Origin: Candidatus Woesearchaeota archaeon
GTDB taxonomy: Archaea > Nanobdellota > Nanobdellia > SCGC-AAA011-G17 > GW2011-AR17
DNA length: 10,321 bases
Direction: 5' to 3'
NCBI GenBank assembly: GCA_016211095.1
Contig: JACQSW010000045.1
Span: 1 to 10,321 of the forward strand
The notes under the pieces are model-generated. The model did no database searches. It saw only the letters and a list, made by a program, of their open reading frames with translations, and was not told the origin of the DNA. The translations under genes and the position numbers were made by a program. Below, piece by piece: positions 1 through 5,893 of this stretch (the first letter of the stretch is position 1; each line of letters starts with the position of its first letter).

Positions 1-1234
1 CTTTTTTTGTGTCGTTTATTAGTTGAGAAAACTCTGAGTCCTTACACACTTTAAGTTGTGAATCACATTTTTCTAAAGGTAAGCTGTCAAAAGGAAACTG
101 GGCAGGTACAAAGTAAGGGTCTTCTGCTAAATCGCTAAAGCTCCCTTTTTTTAATTTCCCCCGTAGGTAAATCTCATCTTTTTTTCCAAAAAGGATTAAG
201 CCGGTTTTCCTTTTTTTTTGGCTGAACAAGCTTCTTATAGGATCCAGCTTGCTCATTTTGAGGGCGTGTATTTGGGAAGATTTTATTCCTCCCGCTTTTG
301 CTTCCACAATTATTTGCCTGCCGCCATAGTTGAATAATCTGTCTATTTCGCCAACACAATATTTGCCTTCCAGATGGAGTTTTCCGGCCACATTAAGCCT
401 TTCCCCTTCTTTATCTTTCTTAATCAAGTGTTCAATCCTTTTTGCATCATAAATGCGTATGTTTTTGCCGTCGTTAGAAAAAGCAGCAACATAATTGTCA
501 TTTCGCTTCAATATGCTGTTAGGCTTTCCTTGAACGAGCTTGATATGCCTATCTAAACTTTTAAAGACTAACTCGATTATTTCTTCCGAAAGAAGCTCTC
601 CAAGTTCTTGCCTTATAGATGCTGATGGGTCATGAAGGTTTTTTTCGCCGATATCAATTATTTGTTGTCCGCTAAACTCTAAGTATTTCTCTTTTCCCTT
701 GGATTCAAGCCTTATCAACAAAACAGGCTTGTTCAAGGAGTATTCATCTTCTTTTGACGGAACAATGCAGTATTCTGCATTAACTTCTGGAGCGTTCGGA
801 TTTAATTCTTTCTTTACCTCTTCAAAAATTTCTGGCAATCTTAAATGTTTTGAAGCTTTTGGCGCGTGCTTATTCACTATGTCTGTTAGCTTCATCATTC
901 GCTGTTTTTCTTCTGCCTTCAACATTTTTCTGCCCTTTTCTTGCCCGTGAAGATTCTTTATCTTTGCCTTCTTAGTTATTATTCGGGTGTCTTTTTTTGT
1001 GTGCACCATAAGGACAGGATGCGGCTCAAACATTTTTATTATCACAGAAGCCATTAAGGCTGGGCTTAACATATCTACCTTTCTTTTAGTAAATCCGAAT
1101 GTTGAGAGGAAAAGGCTCTCGTCATCAGACAAGTTTTTTCTTTCCCTATAAAGATGCATATAATGCTTAAGGAGCCTGCTAATTTTTTCCGGCGGCATAT
1201 TTTCAAATCTCTCCCTATCCTGCTCACTCATCAT
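1..1234 (-). CDS. Partial protein with PD-(D/E)XK nuclease-like motif (3' end outside window)
   Basis: I read an uninterrupted minus-strand frame of 411 codons from ATG at 1234 to the window edge, so the C-terminus is missing. A second ATG follows directly at 1231. GAGGG lies about 5 bases upstream and a TATA-like element sits at 1266-1275. Residues 1-130 are charged and mostly helical, without a signal peptide or membrane segment, so the protein is probably cytoplasmic. Residues 295-313 read as G-E-I-D, a 12-residue hydrophobic stretch, then E-A-K; a glutamine follows at 321. This matches the D-x(n)-(D/E)-x-K core of the PD-(D/E)XK nuclease superfamily (D298, E311, K313). The family assignment is inference from this motif only; I do not recognise the full-length protein. 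It could be a DNA or RNA nuclease, or a non-catalytic relative. The gene is divergent from the exported metallopeptidase-like gene, and its codon use is mixed, like most of the window. An A9 run in the coding sense (complement of 211-219) is a possible slippage or sequencing-error site. Confidence 0.8.
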   Translation of the reverse strand, partial: MMSEQDRERFENMPPEKISRLLKHYMHLYRERKNLSDDESLFLSTFGFTKRKVDMLSPALMASVIIKMFEPHPVLMVHTKKDTRIITKKAKIKNLHGQEKGRKMLKAEEKQRMMKLTDIVNKHAPKASKHLRLPEIFEEVKKELNPNAPEVNAEYCIVPSKEDEYSLNKPVLLIRLESKGKEKYLEFSGQQIIDIGEKNLHDPSASIRQELGELLSEEIIELVFKSLDRHIKLVQGKPNSILKRNDNYVAAFSNDGKNIRIYDAKRIEHLIKKDKEGERLNVAGKLHLEGKYCVGEIDRLFNYGGRQIIVEAKAGGIKSSQIHALKMSKLDPIRSLFSQKKRKTGLILFGKKDEIYLRGKLKKGSFSDLAEDPYFVPAQFPFDSLPLEKCDSQLKVCKDSEFSQLINDTKK

Positions 1235-1265
1235 ATTTCCCTCAAACAATAGCTTACTATCCAAT

Positions 1266-1275
1266 GTTTATAAAA
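1266..1275 (-). promoter_or_regulatory. Putative TATA box of the leftward gene
   Basis: On the minus strand this reads TTTTATAAAC. Its centre lies about 36 bases ahead of the ATG at 1234, which would put the transcript start near 1245 and give a leader of roughly 10 bases holding the GAGGG element. The call rests on the archaeal rule that transcription starts about 25 bases after the TATA box. No start has been mapped. Confidence 0.45.
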
Positions 1276-1326
1276 TTATTGTGCAAACTTATTCCGTGTG
1301 GAAATTAGCTAAAAAAAATACGAAGA

Positions 1327-1337
1327 TTTATATAAAA
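1327..1337 (+). promoter_or_regulatory. TATA box of the metallopeptidase-like gene
   Basis: TTTATATAAAA, preceded by a purine-rich CGAAGA that could serve as a BRE. The centre is about 33 bases before the ATG at 1365, predicting a start near 1357 and an almost leaderless mRNA. No Shine-Dalgarno precedes that ATG, which agrees. The 130-base gap 1235-1364 therefore holds two divergent promoters and nothing else that I can see. Confidence 0.6.
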
Positions 1338-1364
1338 TAGAGCGAACACCTTTTTCTTTGAAAG

Positions 1365-2534
1365 ATGAACGGCTTATTGAAGAAAACCTTGGCTGCGGCA
1401 ATTTCGCTTAGCGTCATTGCTTTTCCAAAAATTTCTGAGGCAGACATAGCCAGAACAAAAGACGGCAGCAGTTACGTGAATGTTGAGCTTCAAAACAAAA
1501 AGGTGATTTTAAGGGGAGATTTTTGGAAGAAAAAAATTAAGGGAAAAAATGTTGCAACAATCAACTTCCTCGACGATGGAAAAGTCGAAATATATGACAA
1601 AAATGACAAAATTTATACTGGCGTTCTAGAAAATCCAATAGTTTACAAACAAGGAGAAGAAGAGATAAAAAAAGAAGGGCTTAAACAATTCGTAGTAACA
1701 AACGGCGCTGTAAAAGATGAACTGGTCAATGACGCTTTAAGCCTTGTAGAAAAAATTCGGAGTTACGAGGCAAGCGCAGGCATTGAGGTGCATAACTTCA
1801 CTTATTATAATGATTTCGAGCCCGGACCACTTTATATCCTACGGGCCCTCAAAAAAGATAAGCTGAAAAATGATTACGAAGGGATGCTGGGCTTTAGCTC
1901 GTATGACAAAGATGAGCTTATGGAGCAAAAAGGAAAATTAGAAAAGAGGGGATACAATGTTTTAATAAGGCGGGTTGAGGCTGTTGCCAGAAACCCTTAC
2001 CCAATTACTCCGCTTTTTAGTAAGGCTACTATTTTTCGGCAGGCAATGATTGTTTTGCATGAAGACTGGCATAACACAATAAGCTTGCCTATTTCAATTG
2101 ATGAGGGTACAGCAAGCATTGTTGGAAACTTCGGCGCTTTAGAATGGATTCAGCTGGAGTACGGCAAAGATTCTAAAGAGTTTAATGAAGCGATAGAATC
2201 CGTTAATTGGTACGCAAACTTTTATAACATAATTATAGAGTATTATAACCAATTAGATAAAGTTTATTCTTCGGATATGAAGGATGAAGAAAAATCAGAG
2301 AAGGCGGGCAAGATTATTTCTTCTGCTAAAACCGCGCTGGACGGTTTGGATTATGAAAATGAAGATTTGGGCAACGCTTTTTTTGTTGAAATGATGACTT
2401 ACGCTAGGCATTACAACTTGGCGAGAAAGGTTTACAAAAAAGCCGGAAACTTAGAAGAAGCTGTTAAGATTTTAAAAGCAACGCCAAATAAAGAAGATGA
2501 GGCCGTAAACTTCTTAGAAACATATGTGAAGTGA
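1365..2534 (+). CDS. Exported HExxH metallopeptidase-like protein (PF10023/COG4324-like predicted aminopeptidase)
   Basis: The 389-residue product starts with two lysines, a hydrophobic core (residues 8-20) and a small-residue site near S24-E25-A26, so it is probably secreted through Sec. Residues 232-236 are HEDWH, an HExxH zinc-protease motif in a hydrophobic context. D-E-G-T-A follows at 246-250, so E247 is a likely third zinc ligand. The layout resembles the predicted aminopeptidase family PF10023: a Tyr-rich stretch (147-156), a segment with R-G-Y-N-V (195-199), then a proline-rich approach to HExxH, and an (N/D)-E-x-x-A block about ten residues after it. The C-terminal third is helical and charged. 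The start is supported by the TATA box 1327-1337. Family membership is inferred from motif order and spacing; the metal site is directly visible. Peptidase activity and substrate are unproven. The product would act outside the membrane, perhaps on peptides taken from hosts or neighbours. Confidence 0.72.
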   Translation: MNGLLKKTLAAAISLSVIAFPKISEADIARTKDGSSYVNVELQNKKVILRGDFWKKKIKGKNVATINFLDDGKVEIYDKNDKIYTGVLENPIVYKQGEEEIKKEGLKQFVVTNGAVKDELVNDALSLVEKIRSYEASAGIEVHNFTYYNDFEPGPLYILRALKKDKLKNDYEGMLGFSSYDKDELMEQKGKLEKRGYNVLIRRVEAVARNPYPITPLFSKATIFRQAMIVLHEDWHNTISLPISIDEGTASIVGNFGALEWIQLEYGKDSKEFNEAIESVNWYANFYNIIIEYYNQLDKVYSSDMKDEEKSEKAGKIISSAKTALDGLDYENEDLGNAFFVEMMTYARHYNLARKVYKKAGNLEEAVKILKATPNKEDEAVNFLETYVK

Positions 2535-2544
2535 ACAAAAAAAA

Positions 2545-2553
2545 GTTTTTAAG
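2545..2553 (+). promoter_or_regulatory. Putative TATA-like element of the DUF192 gene
   Basis: GTTTTTAAG lies 11 bases after the stop of the upstream gene and about 30 bases ahead of the TTG/GTG start pair at 2579/2582. That is the spacing expected for a leaderless archaeal mRNA. The element is T-rich and degenerate, so the call is tentative. Confidence 0.4.
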
Positions 2554-2578
2554 TTAGAAAGACTTTTCTTTTTGTGAT

Positions 2579-2926
2579 TTGGTGAAGGTCTTTGTTAAGG
2601 GGAAGCTTATTTCTAGCAAGTTGAAGGTTTGTGATAGTTTTTTTTCTCGGGCTAAGGGCTTGATGTTTGCTTCATTAAAAGATAAGGATGGCGCTGTTTT
2701 GGTGTTTGATAAAGAAACGTTTGTTTCTATTCATATGTTTTTTGTTTTTTTTCCTTTGGACGTTTTTTGGGTGGATTCTAATTTTAGAGTGGTTGATGCC
2801 CGTTTTGGTGTTAAGCCATTTTCTCCCCTTGTTATGCCTAAAGGCAAGGCTATGTATGTTGTTGAGGCTAGGTGTGGGCTGGTAAAGGGGGCTAATGTTG
2901 GCTCTCGGGTTAAATTAAGCTTCTAA
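2579..2926 (+). CDS. DUF192 family protein
   Basis: This 115-residue protein shows the hallmarks of DUF192 (PF02643) in order. They are R24-A-K-G-L-M (24-29); I51-H-M-F-F then F-P-L-D-V (51-62); a V-D-A-R/V-K-P stretch (72-80); and Y-V-V-E-A-R-C-G (93-100), equivalent to the usual YVLEL-x-G. The length is normal for the single-domain family, and there is no signal peptide, so it is probably cytoplasmic. The molecular role of DUF192 is not established. The frame opens after a stop at 2555. Candidate starts are TTG at 2579 and GTG at 2582, adjacent and equally consistent with a leaderless mRNA; GTG is the commoner choice. Codons end strongly in T and G: I count 33 T in the 60 bases 2701-2760. 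That is very unlike the regulator gene just downstream. Confidence 0.88.
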   Translation: MVKVFVKGKLISSKLKVCDSFFSRAKGLMFASLKDKDGAVLVFDKETFVSIHMFFVFFPLDVFWVDSNFRVVDARFGVKPFSPLVMPKGKAMYVVEARCGLVKGANVGSRVKLSF

Positions 2927-2941
2927 GGTGAGTTTAGTAGG

Positions 2942-2947
2942 TTTTTT
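2942..2947 (+). terminator. Possible T-run terminator after the DUF192 gene
   Basis: Six T residues lie 16 bases after the DUF192 stop. Archaeal termination commonly uses such T tracts without a hairpin. The surrounding DNA is itself T-rich, so specificity is low. Confidence 0.3.
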
Positions 2948-2975
2948 ATAGTGGTTACGCCTAATATTGCCTATT

Positions 2976-2991
2976 ACTTCTTTAAAGTAGT
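2976..2991. promoter_or_regulatory. 16-bp imperfect palindrome upstream of the regulator promoter
   Basis: The sequence ACTTCTTTAAAGTAGT is its own reverse complement apart from one symmetric mismatched pair. With the preceding T it contains TACT-N7-AGTA (2975-2989), close to the operator-like site at 3022-3038. It lies about 20-30 bases upstream of the TATA box, so it could be an operator. It could also be chance or part of the upstream gene's terminator region. Confidence 0.4.
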
Positions 2992-3006
2992 CAAATAAGC
3001 GAAAGC

Positions 3007-3017
3007 TTTATATATAA
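3007..3017 (+). promoter_or_regulatory. Strong TATA box of the TrmB-type regulator gene
   Basis: TTTATATATAA is the best TATA match in the window and contains the palindrome TTATATATAA. The purine-rich GCGAAAGC in front could act as BRE. Transcription is predicted to start near 3038, giving a leader of about 35 bases that includes the strong ribosome-binding site. Confidence 0.7.
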
Positions 3018-3021
3018 GCTA

Positions 3022-3038
3022 TACTCTACTATGGAGTA
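3022..3038. promoter_or_regulatory. Putative TrmB-type operator over the transcription start
   Basis: The 17 bases TACTCTACTATGGAGTA have perfect 5-bp outer arms TACTC and GAGTA around seven bases. They fit the form TACT-N8-GAGTA, which I recall as the binding motif of the Halobacterium salinarum TrmB regulator. The site lies directly between the TATA box and the predicted start, where a bound protein would block transcription. Since the gene it precedes encodes a TrmB-family protein, autorepression is the simplest reading. Binding itself is inference. Confidence 0.55.
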
Positions 3039-3060
3039 ACAAAATAACAAATAAAATATT

Positions 3061-3068
3061 GGAGGAAG
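3061..3068 (+). promoter_or_regulatory. Strong Shine-Dalgarno of the regulator gene
   Basis: GGAGGAAG lies 4 bases before the ATG at 3073. It is the strongest ribosome-binding site in the window and fixes this start. Most other genes here have weak sites or none, so this gene appears set up for high translation. Confidence 0.8.
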
Positions 3069-3072
3069 AAAA

Positions 3073-3876
3073 ATGATAGTATCAGAAGACTTTTTGAGAA
3101 AACTAAGAACACTATTCGACCTAAACATATACGAAGTAAAAATATGGAGCGCACTCCTATCAAGAGGAGTAGCGACAGCGGGAGAACTAGCAGACATAAG
3201 CGGCGTACCAAGAAGCAGAAGCTACGACGTACTAGAAAGCCTAGAAAAAAGGGGATTCGTCCTCATGAAACTAGGAAAACCAATAAAATACCTAGCAGTA
3301 AAACCAGAAGAAGTAATCAAGCGATCACAAAGACGAGTAGAAGATGAAGCAAAAGAAAGACTACAAATGCTAGAAAAAGTAAAAGAAAGGCCAATCTACG
3401 AAGAGCTAAGGCTGCTACACAAACACGGCATAGAAAAAGTAGAACCAACAGACCTATCCGGCGCAATAAAAGGAAGAAAAAACGTCTACGACCACATAAA
3501 AGAAGCACTAAGCAACGCAGAAAAAACAATAACCATGTCAACAACAACCAAAGGCCTAACAAGAAAAATTGAAGCCCTCAAGCCAACACTAAAAAAAGCA
3601 GCAGAAAGAGGCGTCAAAATAAGAATTGTAGCGCCAATAAACGACATCAACCTAGTGCCAGAAGAAATAAAGAAAATCGCCGAAATAAGATCAATCGAAA
3701 AAGAAGCAGGCAGATTCGTAGTGGTAGACGGCAAACAGCTCGTGTTCATGATGACAGATGACGAAAACACACACGAAAGCTACGACCTCGGAGTATGGGT
3801 AAACACGCCATTCTTCGCAAACGCACTGGAACAGATGTTCAACGCAAGCTGGCAAAAACTGCCAAAACTGCACTAA
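3073..3876 (+). CDS. TrmB-family transcriptional regulator, possibly TrmBL2-like
   Basis: The 267-residue protein starts with a TrmB-type winged helix (about residues 8-76). It has the typical N-x-Y-E-V-K-I-W-S-A-L-L helix at 18-29, a recognition helix near V45-E58 (P-R-S-R-S-Y-D-V-L-E-S-L-E) and a G-K-P-x-K-Y wing (68-73). A charged, coiled-coil-like helix follows (about 80-115). The C-terminal region (about 130-265) has the strand-helix pattern of the phospholipase-D-like domain seen in short TrmB homologues; it includes A-E-R-G-V-K-I-R-I-V (177-186) and F-V-V-V-D-G (215-220). I see no room for the longer sugar-binding domain of classical TrmB. The length is close to Thermococcales TrmBL2, an abundant chromatin protein, but that parallel is inference. 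Codons are extremely skewed to A/C endings, with CTA, ATA, AGA, GCA and GAA dominant: I count only 5 T in bases 3541-3600. With the strong TATA box, Shine-Dalgarno and putative operator, this suggests a highly expressed, autoregulated DNA-binding protein. Confidence 0.88.
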   Translation: MIVSEDFLRKLRTLFDLNIYEVKIWSALLSRGVATAGELADISGVPRSRSYDVLESLEKRGFVLMKLGKPIKYLAVKPEEVIKRSQRRVEDEAKERLQMLEKVKERPIYEELRLLHKHGIEKVEPTDLSGAIKGRKNVYDHIKEALSNAEKTITMSTTTKGLTRKIEALKPTLKKAAERGVKIRIVAPINDINLVPEEIKKIAEIRSIEKEAGRFVVVDGKQLVFMMTDDENTHESYDLGVWVNTPFFANALEQMFNASWQKLPKLH

Positions 3877-3885
3877 AAAAAATTG

Positions 3886-3893
3886 TTTTTTTT
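3886..3893 (+). terminator. T8 terminator of the regulator gene
   Basis: Eight T residues lie 10 bases after the stop. They are preceded by eight A (3875-3882) and TTG, so the RNA could also fold into an A-U stem. A T tract of this length directly after a gene is a good archaeal intrinsic terminator and separates this gene from the array that follows. Confidence 0.6.
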
Positions 3894-3907
3894 AAAAGAT
3901 TAATTAG

Positions 3908-3921
3908 CTTTAGCTATAACA
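3908..3921 (+). promoter_or_regulatory. Probable promoter element of the three-gene array
   Basis: CTTTAGCTATAACA includes the A/T element CTATAA, about 25-30 bases ahead of the ATG at 3943, fitting a short or absent leader. TAGCT-TT-AGCTA (3905-3916) forms a small inverted repeat over it. AGGA at 3935-3938 is a weak Shine-Dalgarno. The 66-base gap between regulator and array holds only this and the T tract. Confidence 0.35.
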
Positions 3922-3942
3922 CTTAAAGTTGGTTAGGAATAA

Positions 3943-4938
3943 ATGGTTAATAGGCAAACAGCCAAAAAAGCTGGTGAGCTTCTATTAGTTAGCACTCTAT
4001 CCTGCGCGGGAATAAGCTACGCACAAACCACACCAAACAATTCTCAACAAATCACCCAAAAAGAGTTGATAAACAGATATAACAAAACCATTATTGACAA
4101 CGTTTTTAAAGACAACGTTTTCGACGACAAAGATTTAGAAAAAGTCCATAACGTCCTAAAAAACTATTTTGAACAAAAAAACCCTCCCGAAGAAGAGCTC
4201 AACACAGCAAAATTAATAGAAGAAAATATCTTAGCCAACTATCCAGGCTTAATTGGAAAGCAAGATAATAATAAAATAGGCCTTGTTTACCAAGCAGAAC
4301 AAAAACTAACAACACCAGAATCAACCCTAATTAAAAAGGTAATGACCGAATCAGAACTGCCGCAAAAATTAATACACCTAAAAACAAAAGACGAATACAC
4401 GCTACAAGACCTAACTCTCATATACTTCAACCAAAAATGGATAATCAACAGAAAAAACGATGCATTAAATTACCTACACGACTTCTACAACATAACATCA
4501 AATTACTTTAAAGAAAAAGATGAAAACGCAAGAAAGCAATTCATCAGCGGAGGATTGGTATACGCCCTTGATTCAGGAATAAGCGATTCTAATATGAATC
4601 ATAAAATAAACAATCTCTTAAGAAAACAAGGAATAGAAATTGAAAAAGTCACTCTTGAAAGCAGTTTCCCAAAAAATCGGTTCAAATGGTTTCCCCACTG
4701 GCTAAGCATACCGCTCGGCATAGGAATACCATTCGCACGAATTGCGTTTATGACAAAATGGACTGGAAGAAACGCCGACACATTCGACGTAATTGATATA
4801 ATTTTAAATGTTAGTTCTAGTTTTGCTGTAGATATGGCTCACCCCCTTGTTTACCCTACCCGGCTTATTGCGCCAATAGTTTTTGAACCGATAAGGAAAG
4901 CTTTCAAGCTACAAATAAAAACATCGGGGGGTCAGTGA
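3943..4938 (+). CDS. Array paralogue 1: exported or membrane-associated protein of unrecognised family
   Basis: I do not recognise this family. The 331-residue product begins with a charged stretch (K8, K9, E12), then a hydrophobic segment L13-I24 ending S-Y-A (25-27), which suggests Sec export and cleavage before Q28. Residues 40-75 are a helical region with an acidic loop (D57-D64). E-E-N-I-L-A-N-Y-P-G-L-I-G-K-Q (93-107) is nearly shared with paralogue 3. A hydrophobic stretch (about 252-270, L-S-I-P-L-G-I-G-I-P) leads to K-W-T-G-R (272-276), and the conserved end H-P-L-V-Y-P-T-R-L-I-A-P (300-311) runs into F-E-P-I-R-K-A (314-320). Paralogues 2 and 3 follow in tandem, the next gene only 7 bases on, so it is the first gene of an operon. 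Codons in the body end mainly in A or C, but from about 4799 they turn T-rich. That last part is very like paralogue 3 at the DNA level. Function is unknown; a surface or membrane role is inference. Confidence 0.8.
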   Translation: MVNRQTAKKAGELLLVSTLSCAGISYAQTTPNNSQQITQKELINRYNKTIIDNVFKDNVFDDKDLEKVHNVLKNYFEQKNPPEEELNTAKLIEENILANYPGLIGKQDNNKIGLVYQAEQKLTTPESTLIKKVMTESELPQKLIHLKTKDEYTLQDLTLIYFNQKWIINRKNDALNYLHDFYNITSNYFKEKDENARKQFISGGLVYALDSGISDSNMNHKINNLLRKQGIEIEKVTLESSFPKNRFKWFPHWLSIPLGIGIPFARIAFMTKWTGRNADTFDVIDIILNVSSSFAVDMAHPLVYPTRLIAPIVFEPIRKAFKLQIKTSGGQ

Positions 4939-4945
4939 GCCAAAA

Positions 4946-5893
4946 ATGGTTTATCCAATAATCTCAGCCGCAGGGTTAGCATTAGCAACAACTTTAGCAA
5001 CGCCAAATCCCTCATTAGAACTTCAAACTGTAACTCAAGAAAAAAAGCTCCAATTAACCGAGCAAAACATTGAACTAACAAAAAGGTTCAGCGTTTTTGA
5101 CTATAACAAAACTTTAGACGTAGCAACATCAGATTCTAAATTAAGCTATAACGAAATCAAAGATTTGTACGAAATAGGAATAAGCATAATAAACAATGAC
5201 AGAGCAATACAAGACGATTACAAGGCTTATACGGCCAACTTAGAAAGCAAGGTTGATAGTTACTTTAAAAGCTTAAAAAATGGTGAGGCACCAAAAATAA
5301 AAATCAGCAATGAAGACTTATTCCTCTACTTTTATGTCAAAACAAACACAAAAAACGATGACGGAAGCCTAACAAAGATATCTGTGGAGACTAATGTTTA
5401 TAGGGATTATTTGAACAACGCTAATTTTTGGCTAGAAAAAGACTTTGTTAAAAAAAACAAATACTGGTTTGTTCACCTACTAGCAAGAGATGAACAACGC
5501 CTAAAACCAACAAAAAGCAGCGTTCAAGATGTATTAGCTCAACAAAGAGGAATGAAAAATCTAGAAATTTTGGATATGGAAAGCCAATTCCCAGTGAAAT
5601 ACCGCTTTAAATTCCCAACAGAAAGCAAAGCGAGCATCTTTTGGGGAACGTTCGGCTTACTCTTCCCGCCAATTAGAAATGTGCTCTTCACCTACTTACT
5701 AAGAAGGGAAAGCGCAACAGCAAGAACATACTTTGGCAACAGCGTCTTAGGAGGAATATTCAACGGCTTAACAGGCGTGTTGCTTCTTGATGGCATCCAC
5801 CCACTTGTTTACCCGATAAGGATGTTTGCCACACCATTCATAATCCAACCAATAAGAAAAGCATTATGCGGAGATCGAGACTTTATCGAATAG
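4946..5893 (+). CDS. Array paralogue 2: the most diverged member of the exported family
   Basis: Family unrecognised. The 315-residue product starts with a short hydrophobic segment (I5-A18) followed by T-P-N-P, probably a signal peptide without the usual basic residues. Residues 60-75 hold S-D-S-K-L-S-Y-N-E-I, in the place of the acidic loop of the other two. The middle (about 80-200) has little visible likeness to the neighbours, including Y-F-K-S-L (106-110) and a K-Y-W-F-V-H segment (172-177). The shared C-terminal part is clear: M-E-S-Q-F-P (211-216) matches L-E-S-S-F-P of paralogue 1, then come a hydrophobic region (230-250), a second one (267-282), D-G-I-H-P-L-V-Y-P (282-290) and Q-P-I-R-K-A (301-306). 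It lacks K-W-T-G-R. It starts 7 bases after the previous stop without a convincing Shine-Dalgarno, so coupling is likely. Start ATGGTTTA resembles that of both sister genes (ATGGTTAA, ATGGTTTA). Confidence 0.78.
   Translation: MVYPIISAAGLALATTLATPNPSLELQTVTQEKKLQLTEQNIELTKRFSVFDYNKTLDVATSDSKLSYNEIKDLYEIGISIINNDRAIQDDYKAYTANLESKVDSYFKSLKNGEAPKIKISNEDLFLYFYVKTNTKNDDGSLTKISVETNVYRDYLNNANFWLEKDFVKKNKYWFVHLLARDEQRLKPTKSSVQDVLAQQRGMKNLEILDMESQFPVKYRFKFPTESKASIFWGTFGLLFPPIRNVLFTYLLRRESATARTYFGNSVLGGIFNGLTGVLLLDGIHPLVYPIRMFATPFIIQPIRKALCGDRDFIE

Noticed and set aside
209..220. Programmed frameshift at the A9 run in the leftward gene
   Set aside because: The original frame stays open for 70 more codons past the run, and the alternative frame stops soon after with no recognisable content. 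It is noted only as a possible error-prone site.
174..359. 61-codon minus-strand frame with its own ATG
   Set aside because: It lies in a different frame from the 411-codon gene on the same strand and has no sensible domain. The longer frame includes the nuclease-like motif.
2927..3072. Structured RNA or tRNA in the gap before the regulator
   Set aside because: I found no cloverleaf, no CCA-adjacent acceptor pairing and no riboswitch-like conserved core. The gap is explained by a promoter and two short palindromes.
3317..3562. Long leucine-rich open frame on the minus strand inside the regulator gene
   Set aside because: It is a by-product of the T-poor, CTA/AGA/GAA-rich coding strand, whose complement reads as leucine, phenylalanine and serine codons. 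The plus-strand TrmB domain is clear.
3997..4011. Possible lipobox (L-S-C) in paralogue 1
   Set aside because: The residues before the cysteine (T-L-S) fit a lipobox poorly, and paralogues 2 and 3 have no cysteine there. Ordinary signal-peptidase cleavage near S-Y-A is simpler.
4926..4931. GGGGGG as a Shine-Dalgarno for paralogue 2
   Set aside because: It is 14 bases from the ATG, too far, and lies in the last codons of paralogue 1. Coupled translation over the 7-base gap is more likely.
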